Source of the DNA: Paenibacillus sp. N3.4
GTDB taxonomy: Bacteria > Bacillota > Bacilli > Paenibacillales > NBRC-103111
DNA length: 64,000 nt
Direction: 5' to 3'
Assembly: GCF_008017805.1 (NCBI RefSeq)
Contig: NZ_VRTT01000012.1
Location: 58,324 to 122,323 of the forward strand
Part shown: positions 1-9,962 of the stretch, in pieces
Layout of the letters: every line of letters starts with the position of its first letter
Position numbering within the stretch: the first letter of the stretch is position 1
Translations under genes and position numbers: made by a program
Notes under the pieces: generated by a model
The model's input: the letters and a program-made list of their open reading frames with translations, nothing else
What the model was told of the DNA's origin: nothing
Databases searched by the model: none

Positions 1-543
1 ATGATTATTCCATGGATCGTTATCGCTTTCACATGGAGAAGCATGTATGACACGAACGGCATAATCAATTCGATCGCGACCTTGCTCGGTTTGGAACAAT
101 TTATACAAGTTTGGTTAGGGGATCCGGATATTGCGTTGGGCTCCTTCCTCTTTATCGGCTTCCCCTGGGCGGGCGGGATTGCCTTTCTAATCTATTTGGC
201 AGGATTCCAGGGAATTGATCAATCCGTCCTGGAATCAGCGAAAATGGATGGGACGAACACTTGGAACCGGTTTTTCAGAGTGGAATTTCCGCTTATACGA
301 TCTCAATTAAGAATTTTGCTGGTACTGACGACCATTGATTCTTTGAAGGGATATGCTTTCTTGATTTTTCTGACTAACGGCGGGCCGGCTTATTCGACCT
401 TGACGCCAGGTGTCTGGATTTATCACAATGCCTTCTTGTTCTCCCGATTCGGTTATGCTTCGGCAATCGGCGTTGTGATGTTAATTGTGACGGCCCTGTT
501 ATCCTGGGTTATGATTCGGGCAACCCGAAGAACGGATATTTAG
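1..543 (+). CDS. Sugar ABC transporter permease (MalF/LplB type), 5'-truncated by window edge
   Basis: Integral membrane subunit of an ABC importer for a sugar or oligosaccharide. The visible 180 residues hold several hydrophobic spans and the cytoplasmic EAA loop that contacts the ATPase (ESAKMDG followed by W-x-F-F and a conserved P, near residues 78-98). Family members have about 290-320 residues, so about 110-130 N-terminal residues lie before the window and the ATG at base 1 is an internal Met. The next gene is a second permease 18 bp downstream, followed by a glycosidase, which indicates a polysaccharide-use operon. No ATPase gene is seen; such importers often share a common MsmX-type ATPase encoded elsewhere (known for the family, not shown here). 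Confidence 0.9.
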   Translation: MIIPWIVIAFTWRSMYDTNGIINSIATLLGLEQFIQVWLGDPDIALGSFLFIGFPWAGGIAFLIYLAGFQGIDQSVLESAKMDGTNTWNRFFRVEFPLIRSQLRILLVLTTIDSLKGYAFLIFLTNGGPAYSTLTPGVWIYHNAFLFSRFGYASAIGVVMLIVTALLSWVMIRATRRTDI

Positions 544-561
544 AGACTAGGGGATGGGTTC

Positions 562-1391
562 ATGGCAAAACTGGAAAGTTATTCGTCAAGACTGTTTATT
601 CATTTATCGCTTTTCGTTTTATCGCTAATTAGCGTATTTCCGTTGTTTTTTTTATTGATTTCTTCCTATAAGCCGGATGTAGAAATCTACTCGAATTGGT
701 GGGCCATCATCCCCGAGAAATTCGCATGGAACAATTATTATCATGCATGGGAGGTAGTATCCAAGTATTTATCAATTCGGTTGCCATTACGGCGATTTCA
801 GTAATCGGCGTTGTTTTTTTATCGACGCTTACCGGATACGGGTTTGTACGGTTATATTTTTACGGCAAGGAGCTGCTGTATGCTTCGTTGTTTATTTTAA
901 TGCTGATCCCGGATATTTTGCTGCTTGCCCCTACGTTTATACTCGTTAAAAAATTGCAGCTGCTGGACAGCTGGGGGGCGCTTATATTTCCATATGTCGC
1001 CGGTGGACAAATAATAGGCATTTTTATTATGCGAAACTATATCGAGAACCTTCCCAAAGAAATTTTCGAAGCCGTAAGAATGGATGGCGCTTCGGAGTTT
1101 CAAACTTTTGGAAGCATTATTATTCCTCTTACCAAGCCCATGATGATGACGATTGCGATTCTGACGAGCGTTTCTGTCTGGAATGATTATGTTTGGCCCA
1201 TGACGACAATAACGAATGACCAGCTGCGTACCGTTACGATCGGCTTGCAATTCTTCACGACTCAATATGAAGTGAAAACCGGCTATTTGATGGCTGCAAA
1301 TGTGATTTGCTCCATTCCGATTCTGATTTTGTTTATGTTCGGAACCCGTTATTTTGTTCAAGGCGTGATGTCCGGCGCTGTGAAAGGCTAA
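562..1391 (+). pseudogene. Sugar ABC transporter permease (MalG/YtcP type), single frameshift
   Basis: Second permease of the same importer. The first frame (562-804) gives the N-terminal membrane span and periplasmic start, ending with ...HAWEVVSKY; the second frame, in use from about 771 to 1391, continues with FINSVAITAIS and carries the EAA loop (EAVRMDGA). Joined, the product is about 276 residues, normal for the family. The break sits at the TTT run 768-770: one extra T restores a single reading frame. A good ATG with the upstream GGGATGGG motif marks the start. I infer a sequencing deletion or a very recent mutation, because both halves are otherwise well conserved. Confidence 0.85.
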
Positions 1392-1421
1392 ATCAAATAG
1401 AGATAGAATCGAGGAGAAACC

Positions 1422-2923
1422 ATGAATTATCACCCGAAAGGCATGTACACCTGGGATGTCTGGTATTTAACGCACGAAGAAACTGTGCATGCGTTTTATT
1501 TGCAGCGAAAACGACCCGATTCTACGCGCACGGACCGCGAGGAGGATGGCATTGGACATGCAATCTCTACGAATCTCGTGGACTGGGAGGAGCTGCCTAA
1601 CGTCTTGGAACCCGGAGAGCCGGGATCATTGGACGATATGAACTTGTTTACGGGAAGTACATTTGAATTCGAAGGCAAGTTTTATCTTTATTATACGATG
1701 CGATCATCCGTAGATAATGGCTTGACTCAGCGCATCGGGCTTGCAACAAGTACGGATTTATTCCATTGGACCAAATTTGAAAGCAATCCTGTCATCGTCC
1801 CGGACGAACGCTGGTATCATTCCATTGCGAATCCGGCTCAGGGAGGGATTGTCGATTGCAGGGACTTGGTTATCGTCCCTTCTCCGATTGGAGTCGGATT
1901 TTATGGATTTTATGCAGCACGCATTCAATCCGATGAAATGCCGGGAGGGGCTGTAATTGCCTGCGTATATTCCACAGATCTGATTAGCTGGGAGCATCTT
2001 CCGCCAGTGTTTATACCCGGTAAATACACCATAATCGAGGTTCCCGATGTATTTTATTTGGACGGAAATGGTACATGACATGTTTAATCAACAATGTGTG
2101 TGGCAACCGGAATTTATTTCCCGGACAGCCGGAGCTGACGATGGGGACGATTTACGCGGTAGCCGATCATATTACAGGACCCTATACCGAACCGGAAGAT
2201 GCTATATTAATCGCTTCCCGGGGCTTTAACGGGCTGAGCTGCAGAAGCGTGGTGTTTGGAGGGACACGATATTTATTTTATACGCAGACCGAAAGGGAGC
2301 CCCGGCATGACGGAGGCCGAGTAACGATGGGGACGATCACGACGCCGAAGCGCTTGGAGGTGATTGACGGCAAATTAGGCGTTTACGACTCGGGTTTGGA
2401 AGGGAATCATGTGGCTGCCTCCTTAATCGAATCCAACAAGCTGCCTAAAGCTGTTCATTCACGCATTTTGTATGAAACACATGGAAACTGGACGCAGGAA
2501 GGAAATGAGCTTCAGGGACAAGTAAAGACAAGCTGGGCACGTTATGCATTCGACTGCGTCGGTACGAGTTTCATTTATGAAGCTGACGTTCAGCTCATGA
2601 ACGGAATAGCGATTGGGCTAACGTTCCGGCAAAATGAAAAAGGAGCCGGAAGCGTTGTGCTTTGCGATTTTGAAAAGCAGCAGGTGACATTCGGCGATAT
2701 CCCCCAGTTTCGAATTCTGGATGGACGCAGCTTCAAGCTGGTGCATGGCAAAGAATACAGGTTGAAGATTGTCGCAAAGGGGGAGTTTATGGAGGTTTAT
2801 ATTGATGAGCAGCTCATCCTGCAATTTGTAAGCTACGCAGAAAATAAAGGTTTTTTCGGACTTATTGTGGATCGGGGTCATGGCATCTTTAAAGAAATTC
2901 AGGCAAGGGAACTAGTCATTTAG
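1422..2923 (+). pseudogene. Five-bladed beta-propeller glycosidase (GH32/GH43-like), single frameshift
   Basis: Predicted cytoplasmic glycosidase acting on the sugar brought in by the adjacent importer; no signal peptide is visible. Two frames (1422-2078 and 2075-2923) join to about 500 residues. Propeller features are repeated aromatic and Asp-rich blades such as WDVWYL, FTGSTFEFEGKFYLYYT and STDLISWEHLP, a VDCRD stretch matching the RDP region, and EVPDVF matching the WECPD region that holds the acid/base Glu in GH32. The last 170 residues look like a beta-sandwich as in GH32 enzymes. The usual N-terminal WMNDPNG nucleophile motif is not present, so substrate and exact family are open. One missing A in the AAA run at 2066-2068 explains the break (DGKWYMTCL is restored). 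Confidence 0.75.
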
Positions 2924-2935
2924 CTGTTTGCTGCA

Positions 2936-2972
2936 GCGCTCCGCGCAGGTGCATACGCTGCGCGGAGCTTTA
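2936..2972 (+). terminator. Strong hairpin between glycosidase and secreted lyase-like gene
   Basis: An 11-bp perfect GC-rich stem (GCTCCGCGCAG at 2938-2948 with CTGCGCGGAGC at 2958-2968) around a 9-base loop, followed only by TTTAATAA. It may be a weak terminator or an mRNA-stabilising element that sets a different expression level for the two flanking genes. Confidence 0.55.
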
Positions 2973-3003
2973 ATAAACGCGAGATGAAAAAGGAGGATTG
3001 TCT

Positions 3004-6000
3004 ATGAAACTAAAGAAGATGGCGGGCTTTGCCGCAGCGGCTTTGTTCCTGTGTGCGGCAGCCTTACTCGTGCTGCCGAAGGTTTCCAATGCCGCCAATA
3101 CGAATCTTGCCTATAATCGGCCTATTGTAGCGACAAGTGAAATTACAACAGGTCATTCAGCCAAAATTGCGAATGACGGAAATCAGGACACGTATTTCGA
3201 AAGCGCATACACATTGCCTCAATCGCTCACAGTCGATTTGGGTTATACGTATGCAGTGAATAAAGTGGTGATGAAGCTGCCGACAACTTCGAACTGGACG
3301 GACCGTACAATGACAATTGCCGTTCAAGGTAGTACGGACAATGTGACGTTCTCCGATATCGTAGCTTCGACGGCATATTCTTTTCGTTTATCGACGGGAA
3401 ATACGGTTGAAGTCAATTTCACTACGACAGGAGCTAGATATATTCGTTTGCTTTACACGGCCAATACAGCCCGGACAGCGGCACAGCTGGGTGAACTGGA
3501 GGTTTATACTGACAGCAATGCACCCGATTTAACCGTCGCGGATCTTTCGTGGACGCCCGCAAATCCGCAGGAAGGAGATCAGGTGACCTTCAGCGCCACC
3601 GTCAAAAATATCGGCAATACGACAATCCCTTCGGGTGTTGGCCATATCGTCGATTTCAAAATCGACGGGACTACGGTAGCAACCACTCTTCCCTACCAAA
3701 CCGCCCTTGCGGCGGGGGCCACCGCTACACTGACTGCCAACAGTACGTGGACGGCTGAACGTTATCAATTTGACATACAAGCGATAGCCAATGCCTCAGG
3801 AACCGTGGGAGAATCCAACGGGCTTAATAATGATGATTTCACAAAGCAATTAATTGTGAAAGGTAGCGGATGGCAAAACAACTTCAATGTCAAAGAGGAG
3901 CTGGGCATTTATTCGTTTTCTGAAGAACTGATTGGTTATAAGCTCGATTTCACCGGTCAGCAGGCAACGCCTGATCATATCCGGCTTCGCCAGTACGGCC
4001 GTTCGACTCCGCTCGCGTACCAGCTGTCCGATGTCAAGCTTGACGGCTCGGGTTATTTGACGGGCGCTACCATTCATTTTCGGGCAAATTTGCAAATAGG
4101 CGATAGCAATCGGTATGTGATCGATACGGATAGCGCGTATACGCCGGATTTTGCAGATGAAGTGACGTTGACGGACAACGGTGACGGTACGGCAACGATT
4201 GCCGGAAATGAGCAGCGGCTTAAAGTGCCGTATGGTAGTTTGCTTAAAAATAATGTCTCATTAACCTCCGTTGAGGCACCTCTCATTGGTATTTCCAGGG
4301 AAGCGGGCAGTTGGCTCGGCAATGGCTCTTTTACTGCGCCATCGACCGTCACGGTTAGTAAGGTTTACGGTCGAATCGTGGAGCAGGGGCCTTTATTTAT
4401 CAAATATAAAGTGACTTATACGGTAAATAATAACCGCCAGTACGATGTCGAACTGACGGTAAGACATAATGAAAAGTACGTAACCGTAGATGAAAGCAAC
4501 AGCGGCTTTTTATCGAGCGATAATGTGTTTTTACGGTTCAGTTATAAGAACGGCATTGATCCGAATGGACGCATAGTCATGCAAAATGGCGGATATATCC
4601 GATCATCCAGCGGGGGGTACAGCGGCAATTACAGCGATAATATCAACTCGAGTGGAAAGCTTCCCTACGAATTAGGAATCTATACGCCTAATTCCATTGG
4701 TATCATGCGCTCGACTTCGTTCTGGAACGACTCCGGCTCCGATGCGATTCTGTTTGCAGCTTACCGCCTTAAAGATTGGAAAACGGAAACACGGCAGTAT
4801 TACAGTGCATTTGTAAAGCAAAATCTGCGATTCTATCAAACATCGATCGACAAGTATATGGAGGCTGGAATCGAGGGGACAGAGCGACATTGGGCGCTCT
4901 CCGTCATTCCAAGAAGTGAAATGGTCATGTCGGGGAAACGGATGAGTGATTACACGGTTCCGCCCGCTGTGACGATCGATTCAGCTTGGACTGCTATTCC
5001 GACTGCCGCCAATCTGCAGCCCGGTACCGCTCCGGATGTAAAGCTTTGGCAAAAACTGACTGATTTCAGTCTGAACGGCTACAAGGAGATGGTGTTCGAC
5101 TTTCCTGAGGATACGAGACAAACCTTGACGCTGCCAGGACAAACCAATACCGTGTTGGCCAACCCGAACCTGTATTGGACGCCTGTTTATTGCGGGTCTT
5201 GCTTCAATGTGTATTATTGGCTGTCGGACAAATACTGGGATGTGAGCAGCGAGCTTGGAGGACCGGGCTGGCTAGGCAGAAACCAACGGGCGCTGATTTC
5301 CGATTATGCATTTAATCGCGGCAGTTGGGATATTAATGACCGGAAACGGACACGATCGTTATTGATATTTACGGCTTATACGGCGGCAGAGGATAATAGC
5401 TTGCCTCATACGAGCATGTTGGGCGGACATGCCAATTTTAACCTGGATATTAAGCAGATATTGGCACTGGCAGCGGGTGCGTTTCCGAATCATCCTCACG
5501 CAGAATCTTGGAAGACAGAATTCATAAAGGATTATAATGAATTATTAAACTACTTCACCCGTCAGGATGATAAGGTACTGAACGCCAAAGGCGGCAGATG
5601 GTATGAGAATTTGCCGACGTACGCCAGTGCATCGGTAGACGCGATGATGGCAGCGCATGCTTCTTTGTTGAAGTATGACAACACCGATATTTTTACCAAC
5701 GGTAATTTCAAGTCTCTCGTTCAATGGATGATGAACGCTTTGGTCCCGAACGAAAGATTGTCCTTTCGGATGCCCGTTCCGATCGGCGCTCATTCGAATA
5801 ACATTGCTCCGCGAAACGAGTTTGACGGTATTTATAAAACATTGGCTAATGAAGTGTCGCTAAGCGACAGCGCGCTTGGCAGCCAACTTCTTTGGTCGGC
5901 TACGAATGGGGCGGAAGGTACGAAACCGGCGTATGAATCGACGTTGTATACCGACTTCGGACCCGTCATGCGTTACGATTTCGGGGGTGACAACGAGGCA

Positions 6001-7788
6001 TTCCTTTATCTTCAGCAACTGAATGGAAACGGATACCGCTGGTCTCCGAACGCTAATGGCGCTATCTACTATGCTGCCAAAGGTAAGCGGTTTAGTTGGA
6101 ACGGCGGGGAGGAGAGCGGCGACGCTTTTGACTTGAACAAGCTTCCTCTCTACCAGGTGAACGGCAAGGCGCTCGGCGCTCATCCGGTGGACGGCGTACT
6201 CTATAACTTCGGATTCGGCCAGTATTACAAAGCCTTGGCTAATGCCGGAAACGCACCTTATTTGTCACGTGGCGTGTTGATGATTCGCAATGACTATATT
6301 GGCATTTATGACGATTTATCAAATACAACCTCGGACGGCACGTTCCAATGGGTAAATCGGGAGATGGGGCTGAAAGCGCAATATTACAACAATAGCGATT
6401 TTACAGATTTGCGCGCAACTGAAATCGACAGTACCCGTTTCCCCGGCTCAGGAAGCTGGGGGACGGCGGTTCCGAATCCATCGCTCGATCCCGACACGTA
6501 TTCCGTCGTGTGGACAGGGGAAATATTGCCTAAATATTCGCAAGCGTACACATTTTCTGTTTCCGTGGCAGCCGGGGATAAAGCGAAAATATATGTCAAT
6601 AATGTGCTTGTCGTCGATACAAGTGCAGGAACGACTTCACCAGTAACGCTGACGGCTAGCCAGTTCTACGATATTCGTATCGAGTATGCCCACAACACCG
6701 GAAGTGCGTCTCTGAAGTGGAACTGGAGCAGTGCTTCCCAGCCGAACGCTACAGTGGAGGGAACATTTTACTTGTTCCATGAGTTGGATCAAACGCCGAA
6801 CATATACACAGTCAAGGAAGGCCCGGGGGATGAACTGCACATTGTGTCGCCTGGTGTGCTCTCGGTTACGAACGCTGTCTATGGAGCCATAATAAACGGG
6901 AACGAGTATTTGTTTGCGAGCGATACTACACAGAACGTAGATAGCGGTTCGGTCGTATTTCAGGGCAAAGTCGGTTATGCGAAAGCACAGCAGGTCGCCC
7001 TGTTCGAAGGAACAAAGATCGGATATAACGACCTTGTGCTGGAAAAGTCGAATGGCGATTTCGGCGCCAGTGCTGAGGTGATCGATGCGTCGACCGTGAA
7101 AGGACGTATCGCTGGTAGCAGCGGAGGGACGATGACCATTACCTTGCCGGCTGCTTTCAGTACCTCAGGCATTGCAGTGAAAGTGAATGATAGCACGGTG
7201 TCTCACACGCTTTCGGGAAATAAAGTTACCTTTCATGCAGCCATCGTGCAAAGCGAGGGTACCAAAACGTTTACAATAACGACTGCGCCGCCGTTGTTCA
7301 GCGACAACTTCGAAGATGGCGATTCGAACGGTTGGGAGACAACTAACGGAACTTGGAACGTAACCGTTGACGGATCTAATGTGTACCGTTCGCTCACAGG
7401 CGGTTCATCCGTGGCGGGCAGCACCTCTTGGACTGACTACACTGTACGAGCTAGTATAAAGATGACCGGCGCTCCAACAGCAACTGCAGATGTGCTCGGA
7501 CGCTATACCGACGGCAATAACTTTTACTTCTTGCAACTCGACGGTGTCGGAAATCGGCTCAAGTTGTACAAAAAAGTGGCAGGAACTGTTACACTATTGC
7601 AATCGGCAACTTTGACTGTTGCTTCGGGCCAATGGTACAACGTGCAGCTTAGTTTCTCCGGATCTGTGATTACCGGTGCTGTCGATGGTACAGCGTTGAT
7701 CAGTGCAACTGACACTTCGTTGATCGCCGGAAAAATAGGTTTAAGAGCATCAGCAGAAGCAAACTATGATGATATTGTTGTCTATTAA
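3004..7788 (+). CDS. Large secreted multidomain protein, probable polysaccharide lyase
   Basis: Extracellular protein of about 1594 residues; start chosen at the ATG after AAGGAGG (2990s). Signal peptide: MKLKK, a long Ala/Leu core and a cleavage site after VSNA near residue 32. Domains in order: F5/8-type C carbohydrate-binding domain (about 33-170), CARDB adhesion domain (about 175-285), a beta-rich module (about 290-650), an alpha/alpha-toroid region rich in Trp, Tyr and His (about 690-1000), a beta-sandwich interrupted by a PA14 domain (starts LKAQYYNN, about 1122-1256), and a C-terminal LamG/DUF1080-like jelly roll (about 1430-1594). Toroid plus beta-sandwich is the layout of heparinase and alginate-lyase families, hence the lyase guess; I cannot name the family or substrate. 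It follows the importer and glycosidase genes and probably cuts the polymer outside the cell. Confidence 0.75.
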   Translation: MKLKKMAGFAAAALFLCAAALLVLPKVSNAANTNLAYNRPIVATSEITTGHSAKIANDGNQDTYFESAYTLPQSLTVDLGYTYAVNKVVMKLPTTSNWTDRTMTIAVQGSTDNVTFSDIVASTAYSFRLSTGNTVEVNFTTTGARYIRLLYTANTARTAAQLGELEVYTDSNAPDLTVADLSWTPANPQEGDQVTFSATVKNIGNTTIPSGVGHIVDFKIDGTTVATTLPYQTALAAGATATLTANSTWTAERYQFDIQAIANASGTVGESNGLNNDDFTKQLIVKGSGWQNNFNVKEELGIYSFSEELIGYKLDFTGQQATPDHIRLRQYGRSTPLAYQLSDVKLDGSGYLTGATIHFRANLQIGDSNRYVIDTDSAYTPDFADEVTLTDNGDGTATIAGNEQRLKVPYGSLLKNNVSLTSVEAPLIGISREAGSWLGNGSFTAPSTVTVSKVYGRIVEQGPLFIKYKVTYTVNNNRQYDVELTVRHNEKYVTVDESNSGFLSSDNVFLRFSYKNGIDPNGRIVMQNGGYIRSSSGGYSGNYSDNINSSGKLPYELGIYTPNSIGIMRSTSFWNDSGSDAILFAAYRLKDWKTETRQYYSAFVKQNLRFYQTSIDKYMEAGIEGTERHWALSVIPRSEMVMSGKRMSDYTVPPAVTIDSAWTAIPTAANLQPGTAPDVKLWQKLTDFSLNGYKEMVFDFPEDTRQTLTLPGQTNTVLANPNLYWTPVYCGSCFNVYYWLSDKYWDVSSELGGPGWLGRNQRALISDYAFNRGSWDINDRKRTRSLLIFTAYTAAEDNSLPHTSMLGGHANFNLDIKQILALAAGAFPNHPHAESWKTEFIKDYNELLNYFTRQDDKVLNAKGGRWYENLPTYASASVDAMMAAHASLLKYDNTDIFTNGNFKSLVQWMMNALVPNERLSFRMPVPIGAHSNNIAPRNEFDGIYKTLANEVSLSDSALGSQLLWSATNGAEGTKPAYESTLYTDFGPVMRYDFGGDNEAFLYLQQLNGNGYRWSPNANGAIYYAAKGKRFSWNGGEESGDAFDLNKLPLYQVNGKALGAHPVDGVLYNFGFGQYYKALANAGNAPYLSRGVLMIRNDYIGIYDDLSNTTSDGTFQWVNREMGLKAQYYNNSDFTDLRATEIDSTRFPGSGSWGTAVPNPSLDPDTYSVVWTGEILPKYSQAYTFSVSVAAGDKAKIYVNNVLVVDTSAGTTSPVTLTASQFYDIRIEYAHNTGSASLKWNWSSASQPNATVEGTFYLFHELDQTPNIYTVKEGPGDELHIVSPGVLSVTNAVYGAIINGNEYLFASDTTQNVDSGSVVFQGKVGYAKAQQVALFEGTKIGYNDLVLEKSNGDFGASAEVIDASTVKGRIAGSSGGTMTITLPAAFSTSGIAVKVNDSTVSHTLSGNKVTFHAAIVQSEGTKTFTITTAPPLFSDNFEDGDSNGWETTNGTWNVTVDGSNVYRSLTGGSSVAGSTSWTDYTVRASIKMTGAPTATADVLGRYTDGNNFYFLQLDGVGNRLKLYKKVAGTVTLLQSATLTVASGQWYNVQLSFSGSVITGAVDGTALISATDTSLIAGKIGLRASAEANYDDIVVY

Positions 7789-8061
7789 CTATACGGAAAA
7801 GAATATTATATAGCTTATTGGATAACCTGCCGCTGCTGACGGAAGAAGGCGGTGTCAATGCTAGTCAGGTACGATCACCGACTATGTACAGGATGGAGGA
7901 AACGAGCTTGTCATTGTCGTTGCCAACTCAGCATACAACAGTATGTTTTGCAATATCATTGCTAACCTTTATATTAAATGGAGTTTTGACTGTTCGAGCG
8001 AAGATAAAGAAAGAAGCTGCTTTTTAAATGTAGATATGAAAATGTCGATGAACATTCATAA
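7789..8061. other. Gene-free stretch between lyase-like gene and IS6 remnant
   Basis: No convincing gene. One frame near 7871-7925 reads ITDYVQDGGNELVIVVANS, which resembles a beta-sandwich segment of a glycoside hydrolase, but it is too short to call. No clear terminator for the preceding gene is seen. Confidence 0.4.
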
Positions 8062-8390
8062 GGTTGTGTGGTGCAAAATTTAAAAACGAAAGTCCAGACC
8101 CTGGATTATCAGAAAACTATGCCACCAAACCGAATAACTTATGGATCCATTCAACATCGGAAACAACAGGTGATATGTCAACCTGTTGTTTCCTTAGCAT
8201 ATGAAAAGCTTCAATTCCTATTATGGTTTGCTCAGCTGTACGGAAAGATATAAATCCCATCATTGGATTTGTAATTTTCTTTATGAATCGGTGGTCTTGC
8301 TCCACAATGTTGTTGAGGTACTTTGTCTGTCTGATTAAGGTTTCTTTCGATAAGGTTTTTTCATTCATTAATTGTTGTAATGCCGGCGGC
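8062..8390 (-). mobile_element. Truncated IS6-family (IS240/IS26-like) insertion sequence
   Basis: The 3' end of an IS6-family element. Reading the minus strand from about 8380 to 8117, the C-terminal third of a DDE transposase is clear: PALQQLMNEK, YLNNIVEQDHRFIK (with the last catalytic Glu), NPMMGF-x-SFRTA, GIEAFHML and the terminal WIHKLFGL. The motif GGTTGTGTGGTGCAAAATTT at 8062-8081 matches the IS6-type terminal repeat (GGTTCTG-TGCAAAGTTT). The transposase N-terminal helix-turn-helix, the first two catalytic Asp residues and the other terminal repeat are absent, so it cannot move on its own. At about 8390 it abuts the remnant of a sugar-binding protein gene, suggesting that insertion and later deletion broke that gene. 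Confidence 0.85.
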
Positions 8391-8835
8391 GGTTGGCAAA
8401 AGGACGGGAAATGGTCGCTCAATTCGTCGGAAAATATCGCAGCACTGACTTTTATGAAAGATATGGTTGCCAGCGGACTAACGGATCCTGAGCCGGCTAT
8501 CACCACCCGCGACGAGAAGCAGCGTATTTTAGGCAACGGCAAGCTGGGGATGATGATTACCGGAAACTTCTTCTCTTAGGTCGTTCCGAAGGAGTTTCCG
8601 GGTTGAAATGGGGCGTGGCTCCGATTCCGGTCAAAGACGGCAAACCGCCGGTTACCCTCGGTGTGCAGGACTTCCTGATATCGTTTAAAACCGATCATAC
8701 CAATAAAGAAGCGACGATGCGTCCAAGAAAATGGGGCAAGCGGTGCTGCTTGGGCAACTATCGCCCAAAGATGCGCTCGACCAGCTTCAGGCTGTCGCAG
8801 AAAAAACAGCAAAAAATAAGCGTTCGGGAAGAATG
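8390..8835 (+). pseudogene. Remnant of an ABC sugar-binding protein (C-terminal part)
   Basis: Fragments in three frames of an extracellular solute-binding protein: SSENIAALTFMKDMVASGL-type helix and GNGKLGMMITGNF (8400-8577), then GLKWGVAPIPVKDGKPP and TLGVQDFLISF (8603-8700), then MGQAVLLGQLSPKDALDQL (from 8731), typical of the family's C-terminus. The N-terminal half and the lipoprotein signal are missing; the left side is replaced by the IS6 fragment. At least two frame changes and the missing half mean true decay, unlike the single-indel genes elsewhere. Confidence 0.8.
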
Positions 8836-8869
8836 AGTAGCGGTCGCGCCTCTTCGGGAAGGCTCCAAC

Positions 8870-9190
8870 AAAAGCTAATTATGCCTTAGAAAAAGTCGAC
8901 TTACTCGGCTGAAATTTACGAAGTCCATAAAAATATTGGTTCTCTGCCAATAGGAGCTTTTGTTTTCTATGCCTGTTCTGGTGTGGTCGAAGGTGAACCT
9001 AAAGGTTGGGAACACGTAGCTTTATCTTTGGGTAATGGAGATGCCATACCTGCCTGGGATAAAGTAAGAATAGATCACTTTAGAAATTGAAGGTCTTCAA
9101 CCAGCACCAGGGTGGACCCAACCCAATTTTAATGGATAGGCTCCTGTTGAAAGGGTATTAAACGGAATACAGAAGAAACAATGGGATTAA
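8870..9190 (+). pseudogene. Remnant of an NlpC/P60-like (CHAP-type) protein
   Basis: Three conserved pieces in different frames: ANYALEKVDLL (about 8874), then SAEIYEVHKNIGSLPIGAFVFYACSG with GWEHVALSLGNGDAIPAWDKVRI (8909-9085), then LEIEGLQPAPGWTQPNFNG, an in-frame TAG where Trp is expected, and APVERVLNGIQ ending at 9190. The FY-x-CSG and WEHVALSLGNG-x-xIPAWD pattern resembles NlpC/P60-like proteins (GHVGL-SLGDG-HAWD). With two frame changes and a stop it is non-functional. Its role in the parent gene is unknown. Confidence 0.6.
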
Positions 9191-9252
9191 GCTTTACACG
9201 CCGACGGATACGAAGCTGAACGACGGGTTCCATTTTAAACAACTTTATTTCT

Positions 9253-9283
9253 AACCCGGCCCGAAACTCAGGCCGGGTTTAAT
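9253..9283 (+). terminator. Orphan hairpin terminator
   Basis: Perfect 9-bp stem AACCCGGCC (9253-9261) with GGCCGGGTT (9271-9279) and a 9-base loop, followed by a short T stretch. It is probably the terminator of a gene now lost from this region. Confidence 0.55.
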
Positions 9284-9841
9284 GCATTTCATGTTGCAGT
9301 TTTAAACAACTCAGACCATACTCAAGCAAAAAGGGTCAAGTTGGAAAAATCTTAAGCAACCTCGAACACCAAATCGATATTGAGACCCTTGATTTTCGTT
9401 TAGACTGAAGTTAATAAATCAGGCATTAGTGGCTGATATCTTCATTGATCTTGATGATCTGATAGAAGAAATAAGGAATGGTGGTTATTTCTTAGTTTCC
9501 AGAACTGAACCAGTTTTTGAGAATAGAAATGGGATGGGCAGGGGGATGCAGTCTGCATACAGGCCAAAAAATAACTGTTACTCCTAAGACAGCGGCAAGC
9601 GAAGCTAAACCAGTATCAATGGTTCCGCGAGATGATACTGCAAAGCAGGCCGAGGCTCCGGTTCGAGATTTCGTTCATCATTATACGCTGGATAAATAAA
9701 ATGAGGGCTGTCATGCATATTCAATCGGTTCTTGAAAAGAGAGGGCCAGCCGTTTGTATCACCGGAACAGTTTCTTGAGCGTTAAAACAATCTTAATCGC
9801 AAGGGGCTAGAGAAGTCCTTGATTTTCATGGGCTTTTTGAA

Positions 9842-9906
9842 TTTGGAAGCATAAGTTTGCCATAGTAATTTTGGAAGCATAAGCCTACATAAACGGCAAA
9901 CTTATG
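9842..9906. repeat. Paired direct and inverted repeats at a truncation point
   Basis: Direct repeats TTTGGAAGCATAAG at 9842-9855 and 9870-9883, 28 bp apart, plus a perfect 12-bp inverted repeat CATAAGTTTGCC (9850-9861) and GGCAAACTTATG (9895-9906). The set lies just upstream of the truncated LysR gene and looks like the end of a mobile or recombination element. No recombinase gene is visible here. Confidence 0.6.
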
Positions 9907-9962
9907 GGTTAAGTGACACAAATGGTCGTAAAGTACGGCACTTTGTCCGCGCAGCCCAAGAG

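Larger units (their letters stand above)
9191..9925. other. Gene-free stretch of decayed DNA
   Basis: About 730 bases without a credible gene. It holds a hairpin at 9253-9279, short open frames without recognisable similarity (for example 9517-9699) and the repeats at 9842-9906. A frame ending KLNDGFHFKQLYF just before the hairpin (9190-9255) may be the tail of another lost gene. Confidence 0.4.

Noticed and set aside
7860..7930. Fragment of a GH2-like glycosidase
   Set aside because: Only about 19 residues resemble a beta-sandwich strand pair; too short to separate from chance.
9517..9699. Small gene of 60 codons
   Set aside because: No ribosome binding site, low-complexity sequence and placed in decayed DNA.
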